Below, in pieces: positions 18,892 to 28,467 of a DNA stretch of 64,000 bases. How positions within the stretch are numbered: position 1 is the stretch's first letter; each line of letters opens with the position of its first letter. Below the pieces are notes generated by a model. It saw only the letters and a list, made by a program, of their open reading frames with translations. It ran no database searches and was not told the DNA's origin. Source of the DNA: Hydrogenophilales bacterium 16-64-40 (GTDB lineage Bacteria > Pseudomonadota > Gammaproteobacteria > Burkholderiales > Thiobacillaceae); NCBI GenBank assembly GCA_002256995.1, contig NCGX01000012.1, positions 16,529-80,528 on the forward strand. Direction: 5' to 3'. Position numbers and translations under genes: made by a program.

Positions 18892-20073
18892 ATGACAACA
18901 CATTTGATGAATACCTATGCGCGCCAGCCGGTTGCGTTCGTGCGCGGCGAAGGTGCCTACCTCTGGGACGAGTCCGGCAAGCGCTATCTCGACGCAGTCG
19001 CCGGCGTGGCAGTGAACGGACTGGGCCATGCGCATCCGAAACTGGTGAAGGCGATTGCCGACCAGGCTGCGACCCTGATCCATTCGTCCAACCTGTATCG
19101 CGTGCCGCGCCAGGAAGAACTGGCCGACCGGCTGTGCGAACTGGCCGGCATGGACCGCGCCTTCTTCTGCAACTCGGGCTGCGAGGCCAACGAGGCGGCG
19201 ATCAAGCTGGCGCGGTTGTATGGCCACGGCAAGGGCGTCGAGGTGCCGACCATCATCGTGATGGAAAAGGCCTTCCACGGCCGCACCATGGCAACGCTGA
19301 CCGCGACCGGCAGCCGCAAGATCCAGGCCGGGTTCGAGCCGCTGCTGTCGGGCTTCGCGCGGGTGCCGTTCAACGACCTGGAGGCGGTTCGCCACGTCGC
19401 CGAGCACAACAAGAGCGTGGTCGCCGTGCTGGTCGAGGTGGTGCAGGGCGAAGGCGGCGTCAATTTGATGGCGCCCGACTACCTGGCCGAGTTGCGTGCG
19501 ATTTGCGATGCCCACGGCTGGCTCTTGATGCTGGACGAAGTGCAGACCGGCATCGGCCGCACCGGCACCTGGTTCGGCTTCCAGCACTCGGGCGTGATGC
19601 CCGACGTGATCGCGCTCGCCAAGGGCCTGGGCTCGGGCATGCCGATCGGCGCCTGTCTCGCGCGCGGCGCGGCGGCCGAGGTGTTCACCCCCGGCAGCCA
19701 CGGCTCGACTTTCGGCGGCAATCCGCTGGCGTGCGCGGCGGCGCTGGCGACGCTCGACGCCATCGAGGATGAGAAGCTGCTCGACAACGCGCGGAGCCGC
19801 GGCGAGGCGATCCGCAGCGGCTTGCGCGCAGCGCTCGCCGGCGTGCATGGCGTGGTCGACATCCGCGGCGAGGGCATGATGATCGGCCTCGAACTCGATC
19901 GTCCATGCGCCGAGCTGGTGGCGGTGGCGCGCGACGCCGGCGTATTGATCAACGTCACCGCCGACACGGTGATCCGCCTGGTGCCGCCGCTGATCTACGG
20001 CGCGGCCGAGGTCGATGCACTGGTGGCGGCGGTCTCGGGCATCGTCAAGAACTACCTGCAGCAGGCGGCGTGA
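18892..20073 (+). CDS. argD: Acetylornithine aminotransferase
   Basis: 393-aa PLP-dependent class III aminotransferase that makes N-acetylornithine from the semialdehyde in arginine synthesis (and can act in lysine synthesis). Seen are FCNSGCEANEAAIKLAR, DEVQTGIGRTG and ALAKGLGSGMPIG, whose lysine near residue 243 binds PLP, then GSHGSTFGGNPLAC. Cytoplasmic. The start MTTHLMNTYARQPVAFVRGE is typical. Its TGA overlaps the argF ATG by one base, so the two are coupled. Confidence 0.95.
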   Translation: MTTHLMNTYARQPVAFVRGEGAYLWDESGKRYLDAVAGVAVNGLGHAHPKLVKAIADQAATLIHSSNLYRVPRQEELADRLCELAGMDRAFFCNSGCEANEAAIKLARLYGHGKGVEVPTIIVMEKAFHGRTMATLTATGSRKIQAGFEPLLSGFARVPFNDLEAVRHVAEHNKSVVAVLVEVVQGEGGVNLMAPDYLAELRAICDAHGWLLMLDEVQTGIGRTGTWFGFQHSGVMPDVIALAKGLGSGMPIGACLARGAAAEVFTPGSHGSTFGGNPLACAAALATLDAIEDEKLLDNARSRGEAIRSGLRAALAGVHGVVDIRGEGMMIGLELDRPCAELVAVARDAGVLINVTADTVIRLVPPLIYGAAEVDALVAAVSGIVKNYLQQAA

Positions 20074-20990
20074 TGCTGAAGCATTTTCTGCAGTTCAAGG
20101 ACCTGTCGCGCGACGAACTACTGTATGTATTCGAGCGCGCACGGCTGATCAAGTCGCGCTTCAAGCGCTATCAGCCGTATCACCCGCTGGTCGACCGCAC
20201 GCTGGCGATGATTTTTGAGAAAAGCTCGACTCGCACTCGGCTCTCTTTCGAGGCGGGCATGCACCAGCTCGGCGGCACGGCGATCTACCTCAATACGCGC
20301 GATACCCAGTTGGGGCGCGGCGAACCGGTGGAGGATGCGGGCGAGGTGATCTCGCGCATGGTCGACATCGTGATGATCCGCACCTTCGAGCAGGAAATCA
20401 TCGAGCGCTTCGCCAGCCACTCGCGGGTGCCGGTGATCAACGGCCTGACCAACGAATACCATCCGTGCCAGATCCTCGCCGACATCTTCACCTTCATCGA
20501 GCAGCGCGGCTCGATCAAGGGCAAGACGGTGGCCTGGGTCGGCGACTCCAACAACATGTGCAACACCTGGCTGCAGGCGGCCGAAATGCTCGATTTCAAC
20601 GTGCATGTGTCGACCCCGCCCGGCTATGAAGTCGAGCCGGAGCGTGCCAACCTGTATGGCACCGATCACTTCGAGAGCTTTGCCGACCCGATGGACGCCT
20701 GCCGCGATGCGGATCTGGTGACCACCGACGTGTGGACCAGCATGGGCTGGGAAGACGAGAACGCCGAGCGGATGAAAGCCTTCGCCGACTGGCAGGTCGA
20801 TGCCGACATGATGCGGGTGGCGAAGGCCGATGCCGTCTTCATGCACTGCCTGCCGGCGCACCGCGGCGAGGAGGTCACCGCCGAGGTGATCGACGGCCCG
20901 CAGTCGGTGGTGTGGGACGAGGCCGAGAACCGTCTGCACGTGCAGAAGGCGCTGATGGAATATCTACTCCTGGGAAAAATCGAATCATGA
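20073..20990 (+). CDS. argF: Ornithine carbamoyltransferase
   Basis: 305-aa enzyme joining carbamoyl phosphate and ornithine to citrulline. Carbamoyl phosphate loop SSTRTR (about 51-56), [14 protein letters not shown], the ornithine loop near TSMGWEDE and [10 protein letters not shown] are all present, so the active site is complete. The open frame extends 56 codons upstream inside argD; ATG at 20073 is chosen because it gives the family N-terminus [15 protein letters not shown]. It overlaps the next gene by four bases. Confidence 0.96.
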   Translation: MLKHFLQFKDLSRDELLYVFERARLIKSRFKRYQPYHPLVDRTLAMIFEKSSTRTRLSFEAGMHQLGGTAIYLNTRDTQLGRGEPVEDAGEVISRMVDIVMIRTFEQEIIERFASHSRVPVINGLTNEYHPCQILADIFTFIEQRGSIKGKTVAWVGDSNNMCNTWLQAAEMLDFNVHVSTPPGYEVEPERANLYGTDHFESFADPMDACRDADLVTTDVWTSMGWEDENAERMKAFADWQVDADMMRVAKADAVFMHCLPAHRGEEVTAEVIDGPQSVVWDEAENRLHVQKALMEYLLLGKIES

Positions 20991-21226
20991 ACATCGCCTA
21001 CTTCAAGGACATGGATTCGTTCTATGTCGAAATCAGTCCCGAAAATCCCGCGCGCTCGTGGGAAGCGCACGAAGGCATCGTGCTCAACCTGTCCGAGGAC
21101 GGCCGCGTCGTCGGCATCGAGATCCAGAAGGCCAGCCAGGCTGCCAACCTCGACATCCTGAAGATCGGCGGCTTCCCCGGCCAGATCGAAATCATCGACA
21201 AGAATACCTCCGGTTCCACTCACTGA
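20987..21226 (+). CDS. DUF2283 domain protein inside the arg operon
   Basis: 79-aa protein beginning [20 protein letters not shown] and containing [16 protein letters not shown] and ILKIGGFPG, matching the small DUF2283 family (beta-rich, about 60-80 aa, unknown function). Its ATG overlaps the argF stop (ATGA) and it ends 14 bases before argG, so it is transcribed with arginine genes. DUF2283 genes are usually scattered, sometimes near toxin-antitoxin-like modules, so the embedded position is notable. Confidence 0.8.
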   Translation: MNIAYFKDMDSFYVEISPENPARSWEAHEGIVLNLSEDGRVVGIEIQKASQAANLDILKIGGFPGQIEIIDKNTSGSTH

Positions 21227-21240
21227 ATCCAAACACCAAT

Positions 21241-22470
<1,230 letters not shown>

Positions 22471-22472
22471 GC

Positions 22473-22787
22473 ATGTCCCAATTCGATAATGTCGCCGTCG
22501 CCAAGCAGGCCAACGTCTATTTCGACGGCAAGTGCGTGTCGCACAGCCTCACGCTGGCCGACGGCAGCAAGAAATCGGTCGGCGTGATCCTGCCGTCCAC
22601 GCTCACCTTCAACACCGGCGCGCCGGAAATCATGGAGACGGTGGCAGGAACGTGCCGGGTCAAGCTGGCGGGCGAAAGCGAGTGGAAGGCCTACGGCGCG
22701 GGGCAGTCGTTCAACGTGCCGGGCAACTCCAGTTTCGACATCGAGGTCTCCGGCGAGCCGTATCACTACGTCTGCCATTTCGCTTAG
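22473..22787 (+). CDS. ppnP: Pyrimidine/purine nucleoside phosphorylase PpnP
   Basis: 104-aa cupin-fold protein matching PpnP (formerly DUF1255), which phosphorolyses a broad range of nucleosides. Family segments are [43 protein letters not shown] and PYHYVCHFA at the C-terminus. It starts two bases after the argG stop and ends three bases before the next gene, so it belongs to the same transcript. Confidence 0.9.
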   Translation: MSQFDNVAVAKQANVYFDGKCVSHSLTLADGSKKSVGVILPSTLTFNTGAPEIMETVAGTCRVKLAGESEWKAYGAGQSFNVPGNSSFDIEVSGEPYHYVCHFA

Positions 22788-22790
22788 GCC

Positions 22791-23396
22791 ATGACCACCG
22801 TCACCGTCGTCAAGAAGGACGGCCGCATCGCGATTGCGGCCGACACGCTGACGAAGTGGGGCGGCGGCAAGGAGTCGGCCGACTATGTGGCGAACCACGA
22901 GAAGATCATCCGCATCGGCGACAGCCATATCGCGATCACCGGATCGGCCACTTTCAAGCTGATCCTGGCGGACTATTTTTCGTCGCTGGATGTGCTGCCC
23001 AAGTTCGATTCGGCGGCGGACATATTTCGTGTGTGGAACACCATGCACGGCGCCCTCAAGGAGCACTACTACCTGCAGACCGGCGAGGACAAGGAAGAAG
23101 ACCTCGAGTCCTCCCGCATGGACGTGCTGATCGCCAATCCGCGCGGGATTTTCGGCGTCGCGGCGCACCGTACGGTGCAGGAATTCTCGCGCTTTTATGC
23201 CTATGGCAGCGGCAGTCCGTATGCGCTGGGGGCGATGTACGCAGCCTGGCGAGCACCCTCGCTCGACGCCGAGGCCGTGGCGCGGCTGGGGGTGATGGCG
23301 GCGGCCGAGTTCCACGACGAAACCGGGCTGCCGGTGCAGTCGTTTGTGGTGGACATGAACCCGGATTTTAAGGAGCAATCAAGTGCCAAGTTTTGA
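22791..23396 (+). CDS. Proteasome/HslV-like Ntn-hydrolase, betaproteobacterial homologue (BPH)
   Basis: 201-aa protein starting [18 protein letters not shown]. Loss of Met exposes a threonine as in HslV and proteasome beta subunits; counting from that Thr1, D17 falls at the catalytic aspartate position and a lysine follows (K37 in NHEKII, allowing for a small insertion). The length, fold pattern and betaproteobacterial context fit BPH, a self-standing tetradecameric relative of HslV described in Thiobacillus. Partner ATPase and substrate are unknown, and no hslU-like gene is adjacent. The gene overlaps yajQ by 14 bases. Confidence 0.85.
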   Translation: MTTVTVVKKDGRIAIAADTLTKWGGGKESADYVANHEKIIRIGDSHIAITGSATFKLILADYFSSLDVLPKFDSAADIFRVWNTMHGALKEHYYLQTGEDKEEDLESSRMDVLIANPRGIFGVAAHRTVQEFSRFYAYGSGSPYALGAMYAAWRAPSLDAEAVARLGVMAAAEFHDETGLPVQSFVVDMNPDFKEQSSAKF

Positions 23397-23868
23397 TATC
23401 GTGTCCGAGGTGGACAAGCAGGAAGTGCGCAACGCGGTCGACCAGGTCAATAAGGAAGTGTCCACCCGGTTCGATTTCAAGGGCTCCGACGCGCGCATCG
23501 AGCAGGCCGATTACGTGCTGACGATCCATGCAGACACTGAATTCCAGCTTGAACAGGTGTACGACATCCTGGCGCAGAAGCTCGCCAAGCGCGGGGTCGA
23601 CGTGAAGTGCCTGGACATCGGCAGCGTCGAAAAAGTCTCGGGCAACAAGGTCAAGCGCAGCGTGACAGTAAAGACCGGCGTGGAAACCGAGCTGGCGAAG
23701 AAGATCGTCCGAGTCATCAAGGACAGCAAGCTTAAGGTGCAGGCCAGCATCCAGGGCGATGCGGTCCGCGTGTCGGGCGCCAAGCGCGACCTGCTGCAGG
23801 ACACCATCGCGCTGGTGCGAAAGTCCATCACCGATTTTCCGCTGCAGTATCAGAATTTCCGCGACTGA
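23383..23868 (+). CDS. yajQ: YajQ family nucleotide-binding protein
   Basis: 161-aa UPF0234/YajQ protein starting [20 protein letters not shown] and ending QNFRD. Conserved FDFKGSDA and a pair of ferredoxin-like domains are evident. YajQ proteins bind nucleotides; in Xanthomonas a relative binds cyclic di-GMP and modulates a transcription factor. The start is GTG at 23383 with AAGGAG at 23371-23376. It overlaps the end of the BPH gene. Its stop codon lies inside the left arm of an inverted repeat. Confidence 0.93.
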   Translation: MPSFDIVSEVDKQEVRNAVDQVNKEVSTRFDFKGSDARIEQADYVLTIHADTEFQLEQVYDILAQKLAKRGVDVKCLDIGSVEKVSGNKVKRSVTVKTGVETELAKKIVRVIKDSKLKVQASIQGDAVRVSGAKRDLLQDTIALVRKSITDFPLQYQNFRD

Positions 23869-23919
23869 ATGTAGTGTCCTGAGCTTGCATTCAGTCACGA
23901 ATAGCCAATCAGGACACTA
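23863..23919 (+). repeat. Two interleaved inverted repeats between yajQ and DJ-1 gene
   Basis: Arms in order: A GACTGAATG (23863-23871), B TAGTGTCCTGA (23872-23882), A' CATTCAGTC (23888-23896), B' TCAGGACACTA (23909-23919). Both pairs are perfect (9 and 11 bp) and interleaved, so in RNA only one hairpin at a time is likely. Arm A contains the yajQ stop codon and B' ends one base before the ribosome binding site (GGAGG) of the next gene. Confidence 0.75.
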
Positions 23920-23929
23920 GGAGGCGAAC

Positions 23930-24475
23930 ATGACGAAGGTACTGGTTCCCCTGGCAGACGGCTGCGAAGAACTCGAAGCCGTCACAATCATCGATCTACT
24001 GCGCCGCGGTGGCGTCGAGGTGGTGACCGCCGGCCTCAAGCCCGGCATCGTCCGGGCCAGCCGCGGCGTGCAGCTGGTGCCCGACGTCACGCTCGAGGTG
24101 GCGCTGCAGGACGACTACGACATGGTGGTGCTGCCGGGCGGCATGCCGGGGGCATCACATCTGAAGGACGATGCGCGCATCATCGAACTGCTGAAAAAGA
24201 TGGCTGCAGCCGGCAAGTATACCGCCGCCATCTGCGCCGCGCCGATGGTGCTGGCCGAAGCGGGCGTGCTCGACGGCAAGCGGGCAACCAGCTACCCCGG
24301 CTTTCTCGATGGCCTGCCCGGCGTGATCGTCAGTGCCGCGGCCGTGGTGCAGGACGGCAAGGTGCTGACCTCGCGCGGCCCCGGCACCGCGATGGACTTT
24401 GCGCTGGCGCTGGTCGAGACGCTGACCGGCGCCGACAATCGGCGCCAGGTCGAGGCTGGGCTGGTCAGACCATAG
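23930..24475 (+). CDS. DJ-1/PfpI family protein (glyoxalase III-like)
   Basis: 181-aa protein of the DJ-1 subfamily. The nucleophile C102 sits in AAICAAPMVLAEAG and its glutamate partner is E16 in ADGCEELEAVTI; VVLPGGMPGA is the oxyanion loop. Members detoxify methylglyoxal or act as redox-sensitive chaperones. GGAGG six bases before the ATG is a strong ribosome site but lies against the B' arm of the upstream inverted repeat, so translation may depend on RNA folding. Cytoplasmic. Confidence 0.9.
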   Translation: MTKVLVPLADGCEELEAVTIIDLLRRGGVEVVTAGLKPGIVRASRGVQLVPDVTLEVALQDDYDMVVLPGGMPGASHLKDDARIIELLKKMAAAGKYTAAICAAPMVLAEAGVLDGKRATSYPGFLDGLPGVIVSAAAVVQDGKVLTSRGPGTAMDFALALVETLTGADNRRQVEAGLVRP

Positions 24476-24535
24476 CCTGCCGCGCGCCATCGTTCTATCA
24501 TTGACGCACTCACACGCTTACCCCCGGAGATCACC

Positions 24536-24970
24536 ATGCAGATTCGCGAAATTCTCACCCTCAAAAGCGACACCATCCATAGCATTGCACCGACCGATTC
24601 GGTGGAAAGCGCTGTCGCCAAGCTGGTGAGCCTGGGCGTGGGTTCGCTGGTGGTGCTGAAGAACGGCGAGATGGTTGGATTGCTGACCGAGCGCGACATC
24701 GTGCATGGGATGGTCAAGCAGGGCTGCGACCTGAAGGACGCGCAGGTCAGCACCATCATGGTGACCGAGCCGGTGGTGGCCGATGCCGACGACTCGGTGG
24801 ACTACGCGCGCGATGTGATGACCAAGTCGCACATCGGCCACCTGCCGATTCTGGACGGCGGCAAGCTGTTCGCCATCATATCCTTCCACGATGTGGCGCG
24901 CGCCAGCCTGAAGGAAGCCAACTTCGAGAACAGCCTGCTCAAGCGCTACATCAAGCACTGGCCGGAATAA
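24536..24970 (+). CDS. CBS-domain pair protein
   Basis: 144-aa protein made of two CBS motifs: the first around DSVESAVAKLVSLGVGSLVVL to GLLTERDIVHGM, the second around DDSVDYARDVMTKSHIGHLPIL. CBS pairs bind adenosine ligands (AMP, ATP, NAD, SAM) and act as energy sensors. Stand-alone proteins of this size are common in proteobacteria, and their targets are mostly unknown. It lies 60 bases after the DJ-1 gene and converges with the next minus-strand gene. Confidence 0.88.
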   Translation: MQIREILTLKSDTIHSIAPTDSVESAVAKLVSLGVGSLVVLKNGEMVGLLTERDIVHGMVKQGCDLKDAQVSTIMVTEPVVADADDSVDYARDVMTKSHIGHLPILDGGKLFAIISFHDVARASLKEANFENSLLKRYIKHWPE

Positions 24971-24980
24971 GCTCAGTTGA

Positions 24981-25490
24981 CTAGCGGATCGACTCGATGT
25001 CGATCGTCTTGCTCATGATCTGGGGGATGATCAGCGCATAGCCTTGCTGCTGCCAGTGCGCCAGTTCGGTCATGGCATTGGGCACGACTTCGACGAAGTC
25101 CTGAAAGTCTTCCACCGCGTAGCCGAAGTCCTCGGCCGCCTGCCCGCACACCTTGAACGACACCCCGAGATCGGCGTAGTAGCGCATGCGTTCGACCGCT
25201 TCCTGATATTTTTCCTCGTTCTTTTTTGCGACGGTGACGATTTCGGTGCCGTGGATCACGACCACGATGCTCAGGTCTTCAGGCGAATAGCTGTAGGGTG
25301 CAGCCTGCAGTGGGTTCATCAGCGATCGCACCCAGTACAGCGCACTGCCGATTTTCTGTGGGTCGTCCAGATAAAACTCGAACATGACCTTGGCCGGCGC
25401 GTAGGGCGTCGCCACCCATTTTCCAGCGGCCTGCGCCGGCACGGAAAGTCCCAGCCATAGCCCCATCAACACAAGCAGAATTGGTTTCAT
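24981..25490 (-). CDS. Periplasmic DsrE-like protein (first of four DsrE-like domains)
   Basis: 169-aa protein with a Sec signal peptide (about 1-21, AQA^A). The mature part resembles the DsrE/DsrF-like fold: hydrophobic strand LSIVVVIHGTEIVTV, a helix, then SFKVCGQAAEDFG with C115 at the position of the DsrE family cysteine, and QQGYALIIPQ near the end. DsrE-type proteins bind or relay sulfane sulfur; secreted versions are poorly characterised. It has more sequence before the first strand than the two paralogues at 29,956-30,956. Confidence 0.7.
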   Translation of the reverse strand: MKPILLVLMGLWLGLSVPAQAAGKWVATPYAPAKVMFEFYLDDPQKIGSALYWVRSLMNPLQAAPYSYSPEDLSIVVVIHGTEIVTVAKKNEEKYQEAVERMRYYADLGVSFKVCGQAAEDFGYAVEDFQDFVEVVPNAMTELAHWQQQGYALIIPQIMSKTIDIESIR

Positions 25491-25523
25491 GGCCGCTTTC
25501 CCCGTGGTGTGAACCAGCTTGGT

Positions 25524-26417
25524 TTATAGCCGCTGGGCGGCGTTTTGCTGCAGGCGGCGCAGGGTCTGGAACAGCTTGAGGCGTGCCGGGTCGATTTCGC
25601 CTGCGGCGGCGGCTTCCTGTAGCCGGCAGCCCGGCTCGGTCTCATGCTTGCAGTCGCGGAAGCGGCACTGCCCCAGAAACGGGCGGAACTCGACGAAGCC
25701 GCGTGCCAGGGCGTTGGCATCCATGTGCTGCAGGGCGAATTCCTGCAGGCCGGGCGAGTCGATAACCGCAGAGTCGGCATCCAGCCGGTGCAGGCGGGTG
25801 TGGGTGGTGGTGTGGCGCCCGCTGTCGAGTGCTACGGAATACTCGGCGGTGACCACGCTGGCGTTTGGAAACAGCGCGTTGATGAGGGTCGACTTGCCCA
25901 TTCCGGACTGCCCGATCAAGAGCGTGGTGTGGCCGTGCAGGGCAGGGCGCAGGGGCGCCACGTCGGTCAGCGCCGACAGCATGACAAGGGGATAGCCGAT
26001 GCGGGTGAGCAGGCCCAGGCGTTCAAGCGCGGCCGGCGTTTCCGGCAGGTCGGACTTGTTGAGGATCAGCAGGCTGGCGATGCCCTGGTCCTCGGCGGTG
26101 AGGATGCAGCGCTGCACCAGTTCCATCGAAAAGCTCGGCCGCGCCGCCACCACCACGGCAAGCTGGGTGACATTGGCGGCAATGGCCTTGGATTTGAAGG
26201 CGTCGGAGCGGTAGAGCAGGCTGGCCCGCGGCAGCACCGCTTCGATCACCCCCGTGTCGCCGTCGCGCCGGACGGTGACCTGGTCGCCGCACACCACGCG
26301 CAGGTGACGGCCCTTGACCTGACACGGAAGCTCGCCGTCGGCGGTGGCGACGATGAAGCGGCGGCTGAAGGCGGCGACGACCTGCCCGGTCAAGGCGGTC
26401 ACGGGATCAGATGTCAA
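25524..26417 (-). CDS. rsgA: Ribosome small subunit GTPase RsgA
   Basis: 297-aa circularly permuted GTPase used in late 30S maturation. The OB domain is followed by G4 LNKSDLP, then G1 [11 protein letters not shown], then G3 DSPGLQEF, the permuted order typical of RsgA. The C-terminal zinc motif is [14 protein letters not shown]. The first conserved residues need the TTG at 26417-26415, which overlaps the phhB stop by 11 bases; GTG five codons in is an alternative. Confidence 0.94.
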   Translation of the reverse strand: MTSDPVTALTGQVVAAFSRRFIVATADGELPCQVKGRHLRVVCGDQVTVRRDGDTGVIEAVLPRASLLYRSDAFKSKAIAANVTQLAVVVAARPSFSMELVQRCILTAEDQGIASLLILNKSDLPETPAALERLGLLTRIGYPLVMLSALTDVAPLRPALHGHTTLLIGQSGMGKSTLINALFPNASVVTAEYSVALDSGRHTTTHTRLHRLDADSAVIDSPGLQEFALQHMDANALARGFVEFRPFLGQCRFRDCKHETEPGCRLQEAAAAGEIDPARLKLFQTLRRLQQNAAQRL

Positions 26418-26748
26418 ACAGCATGTCGACCTTGGCCGCGCAGATGAAATCGTTCTCGGAAAGTCCGCCGATCGCGTGCGTCCAGTACTCGACCTTGACG
26501 GTGTTGTAGCCCACCAGCAGGTAGGGGTGATGGTCTTCGCGGTGCGACACCCACATCGCCGCGTTGGTGAAGGCCTGTGTCTGGTAGTGGTCCTTGAACT
26601 TGAATTCCTTGACGATCTTTTCGCCTTCGCGCTGCCAGCCGGACAGGCCCTTCAGCAGTGGTCCGATCTGCGCATCGGTCAGCGGGGCGACGCCGCCTTC
26701 GCAGGGTGCGCACTTTTTGCGCACGAGTTCTTCAATGATGTTGGCCAT
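26407..26748 (-). CDS. phhB: 4a-hydroxytetrahydrobiopterin dehydratase
   Basis: 113-aa pterin-4a-carbinolamine dehydratase. The signature runs [20 protein letters not shown], then [20 protein letters not shown], with HREDHHP supplying the active-site histidines. It regenerates tetrahydrobiopterin or acts on related pterins. ATG at 26748 ([13 protein letters not shown]) is chosen over a longer frame that reads through the cytochrome gene. It overlaps rsgA. Confidence 0.92.
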   Translation of the reverse strand: MANIIEELVRKKCAPCEGGVAPLTDAQIGPLLKGLSGWQREGEKIVKEFKFKDHYQTQAFTNAAMWVSHREDHHPYLLVGYNTVKVEYWTHAIGGLSENDFICAAKVDMLFDI

Positions 26749-26761
26749 GGCGATTCCTTGC

Positions 26762-27067
26762 TTAGAACTTGTAATACTGCTGATTGAGGTAGGCCGCGAC
26801 GTGCGCCTCGTCTTCCGGAAACCAGCCGGCGCCGGTGTTGGCGTTGCAGGCGGAGACGCGGGCGGCGAGCTGCTGTGCGTTCTGGGTCTTGCGGTCGGCG
26901 CGGGTGTAGATCTCACTGCCGTCGCCGCCGAACATGCTGGCATGGCAGCTGATGCAGGCCTTGTCGTGCAAGCCCTTGCCGGACTTGGGGTCGCCCTTGA
27001 CGACGGGCGCGGCGAGGACCGCTGTGGAAAGCATCGTCGCGGCAAATAAAGCGATCAGGATTTTCAT
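26762..27067 (-). CDS. Small periplasmic c-type cytochrome
   Basis: 101-aa protein with a signal peptide (1-20, VLA^A) and one haem motif CISCH at 38-42. [13 protein letters not shown] and [17 protein letters not shown] are typical of single-domain class I cytochromes in which the distal ligand lies within AAYLN or the Met in SMFGG. It carries electrons in the periplasm. It lies 13 bases before phhB and is divergent from orn, sharing a 110-bp promoter region. Confidence 0.9.
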   Translation of the reverse strand: MKILIALFAATMLSTAVLAAPVVKGDPKSGKGLHDKACISCHASMFGGDGSEIYTRADRKTQNAQQLAARVSACNANTGAGWFPEDEAHVAAYLNQQYYKF

Positions 27068-27177
27068 GGTGGAACTCCTCTTGGCTATTCTGCATTATCG
27101 TCACAGGGTGGCAATTGCGCCAGCGCCGGACGCATGGTGTGCGAAAATGGCGGCCTGTTTTTCGAAGGAACGTTGAT

Positions 27178-27726
27178 ATGGCCCTGAACCCCACGCATCT
27201 GCTCTGGCTCGACATGGAAATGACCGGCTTGTCGCCCGACACCGACTGCATCATCGAACTCGCCATCGTCGTCACCGATGCCGACCTCAATACCGTGGCC
27301 GAAGGCCCGGTGCTGGTGGTCCATCAACCCGATGAGGTCATGAATGCGATGGACAACTGGAACAAGGGCACGCACGCCAAATCGGGGCTGATCGACCGCG
27401 TCAGGGCCTCGCGCCTGAACGAGGCCGAGGCCGAGGCGCAGATGCTGGATTTCGTGAAACAGCACGTGCCCGCCCGGACCTCGCCGATGTGCGGCAATTC
27501 GATCTGCCAGGACCGCCGCTTCATGGCGCGCTGCATGCCGCAGCTGGAGGCGTTCTTCCACTACCGCAACCTCGATGTCAGCACCCTGAAGGAGCTCGCC
27601 AAGCGCTGGCGGCCCGGCCTTTCCGAAGCGTTCAAGAAGTCCAACAAGCACGAGGCGCTGGCCGACATCTACGAATCCATCGACGAGATGAAGTACTACC
27701 GCGAGCACTTCATCCGCAGCGCATAA
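27178..27726 (+). CDS. orn: Oligoribonuclease
   Basis: 182-aa DEDDh 3'-5' exonuclease that finishes RNA decay by cleaving 2-5 nt oligoribonucleotides, including pGpG from cyclic di-[13 protein letters not shown] (D12, E14) is the first metal motif; [12 protein letters not shown] and the HEALADI region supply the rest. ATG at 27178 gives the family N-terminus; the frame stays open 21 codons upstream without similarity. Cytoplasmic, usually a dimer. Confidence 0.96.
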   Translation: MALNPTHLLWLDMEMTGLSPDTDCIIELAIVVTDADLNTVAEGPVLVVHQPDEVMNAMDNWNKGTHAKSGLIDRVRASRLNEAEAEAQMLDFVKQHVPARTSPMCGNSICQDRRFMARCMPQLEAFFHYRNLDVSTLKELAKRWRPGLSEAFKKSNKHEALADIYESIDEMKYYREHFIRSA

Positions 27727-27748
27727 TAAAAGCGGCCCGAAGGCCGCT
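27724..27748 (-). terminator. Terminator between convergent orn and SHOCT lipoprotein gene
   Basis: Stem AGCGGCC (27731-27737) / GGCCGCT (27742-27748). On the minus strand the loop is TTCG and a TTTTATTA tract follows, the better orientation, ending the lipoprotein transcript. On the plus strand it lies right after orn. Confidence 0.8.
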
Positions 27749-27815
27749 GAAAAACAAAACGCTTGTTTCTAGGCGCCCGTTCTTGTGCTCAGTTTCGATG
27801 GGCGCCCGGCCCGCG

Positions 27816-28328
27816 TCAGAGCTTCTCGAGAATACGGCCGCGTAGCTGCTTGTACTCCTCCTCGCTGATCAAGCCTTTCTTGCGCAGCGATTCAATGCGT
27901 TCCAGCCGCTCGATGGTCTGGTCGCCGGTCGCCGTGCCGGCTGGCGTGCCGGGAGATGGGGCAGCCGCCGCGGGCTGATAATTCGGATCGCACTTCAGCC
28001 TGGCGTGAATATCCTTCGACAAAATTGCGTCATTGACTTCGGTCGACCAGGTCTCGCAACCGGGTTTCTTGATCGAGAGCTTGCCGACGTAGCGGTAGGA
28101 AAACCCCACGAAGCCCGAGCGGAAGTGGTTGCCGGGCGCGATCGCCAGTGGCGTCGCGCCAAGTTCGGCGCCGTCCGCATAGGCGATGGCGCCCGCGGGT
28201 TCCGAAGTGATCCTGATTCGCCCGCTCTGGGGCGCGCTGCTGTCGCCCGTGCCGGCACAGCCGGAGAGCAGGCTGACTGCTGCCAGCAGCCCCAACCATT
28301 TGATGTGGGGTGAATGAAAAAAGCGCAT
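27816..28328 (-). CDS. Lipoprotein with PEGA-like and SHOCT regions
   Basis: 170-aa predicted lipoprotein. LLAAVSLLSGC is the lipobox. The mature part has RIRITSEPAGAIAYADGAEL, similar to PEGA-type domains, and ends with RLERIESLRKKGLISEEEYK plus QLRGRILEKL, a SHOCT (short C-terminal) motif often used for oligomerisation. Proline/alanine-rich linker between them. ATG at 28328 gives a normal signal peptide; the longer frame upstream is not plausible. Function unknown; envelope location is clear. Confidence 0.8.
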   Translation of the reverse strand: MRFFHSPHIKWLGLLAAVSLLSGCAGTGDSSAPQSGRIRITSEPAGAIAYADGAELGATPLAIAPGNHFRSGFVGFSYRYVGKLSIKKPGCETWSTEVNDAILSKDIHARLKCDPNYQPAAAAPSPGTPAGTATGDQTIERLERIESLRKKGLISEEEYKQLRGRILEKL

Positions 28329-28404
28329 TGTGTTCCTTTCATGGGAAAGTGTTGTTTGGCGTTGTCGCACGTCGGTGGCTGCACGACAAGCCTGGCCTAT
28401 CCGC

Positions 28405-28433
28405 AAAAAAACCCACCAGTTTGACCTGGTGGG
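28405..28433 (-). terminator. Terminator of the porin transcript
   Basis: On the minus strand, CCCACCAG / CTGGTGGG (28433-28412) is followed by T7 (28411-28405). Confidence 0.9.
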
Positions 28434-28467
28434 CATGAGGAGACCCCTACAAAAACTGTTTTTCTGC

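Noticed and set aside
23863-23919. True H-type RNA pseudoknot
   Set aside because: The two 5' arms abut with no connecting bases, which leaves no room to span an 11-bp stem; alternative hairpins are more likely.
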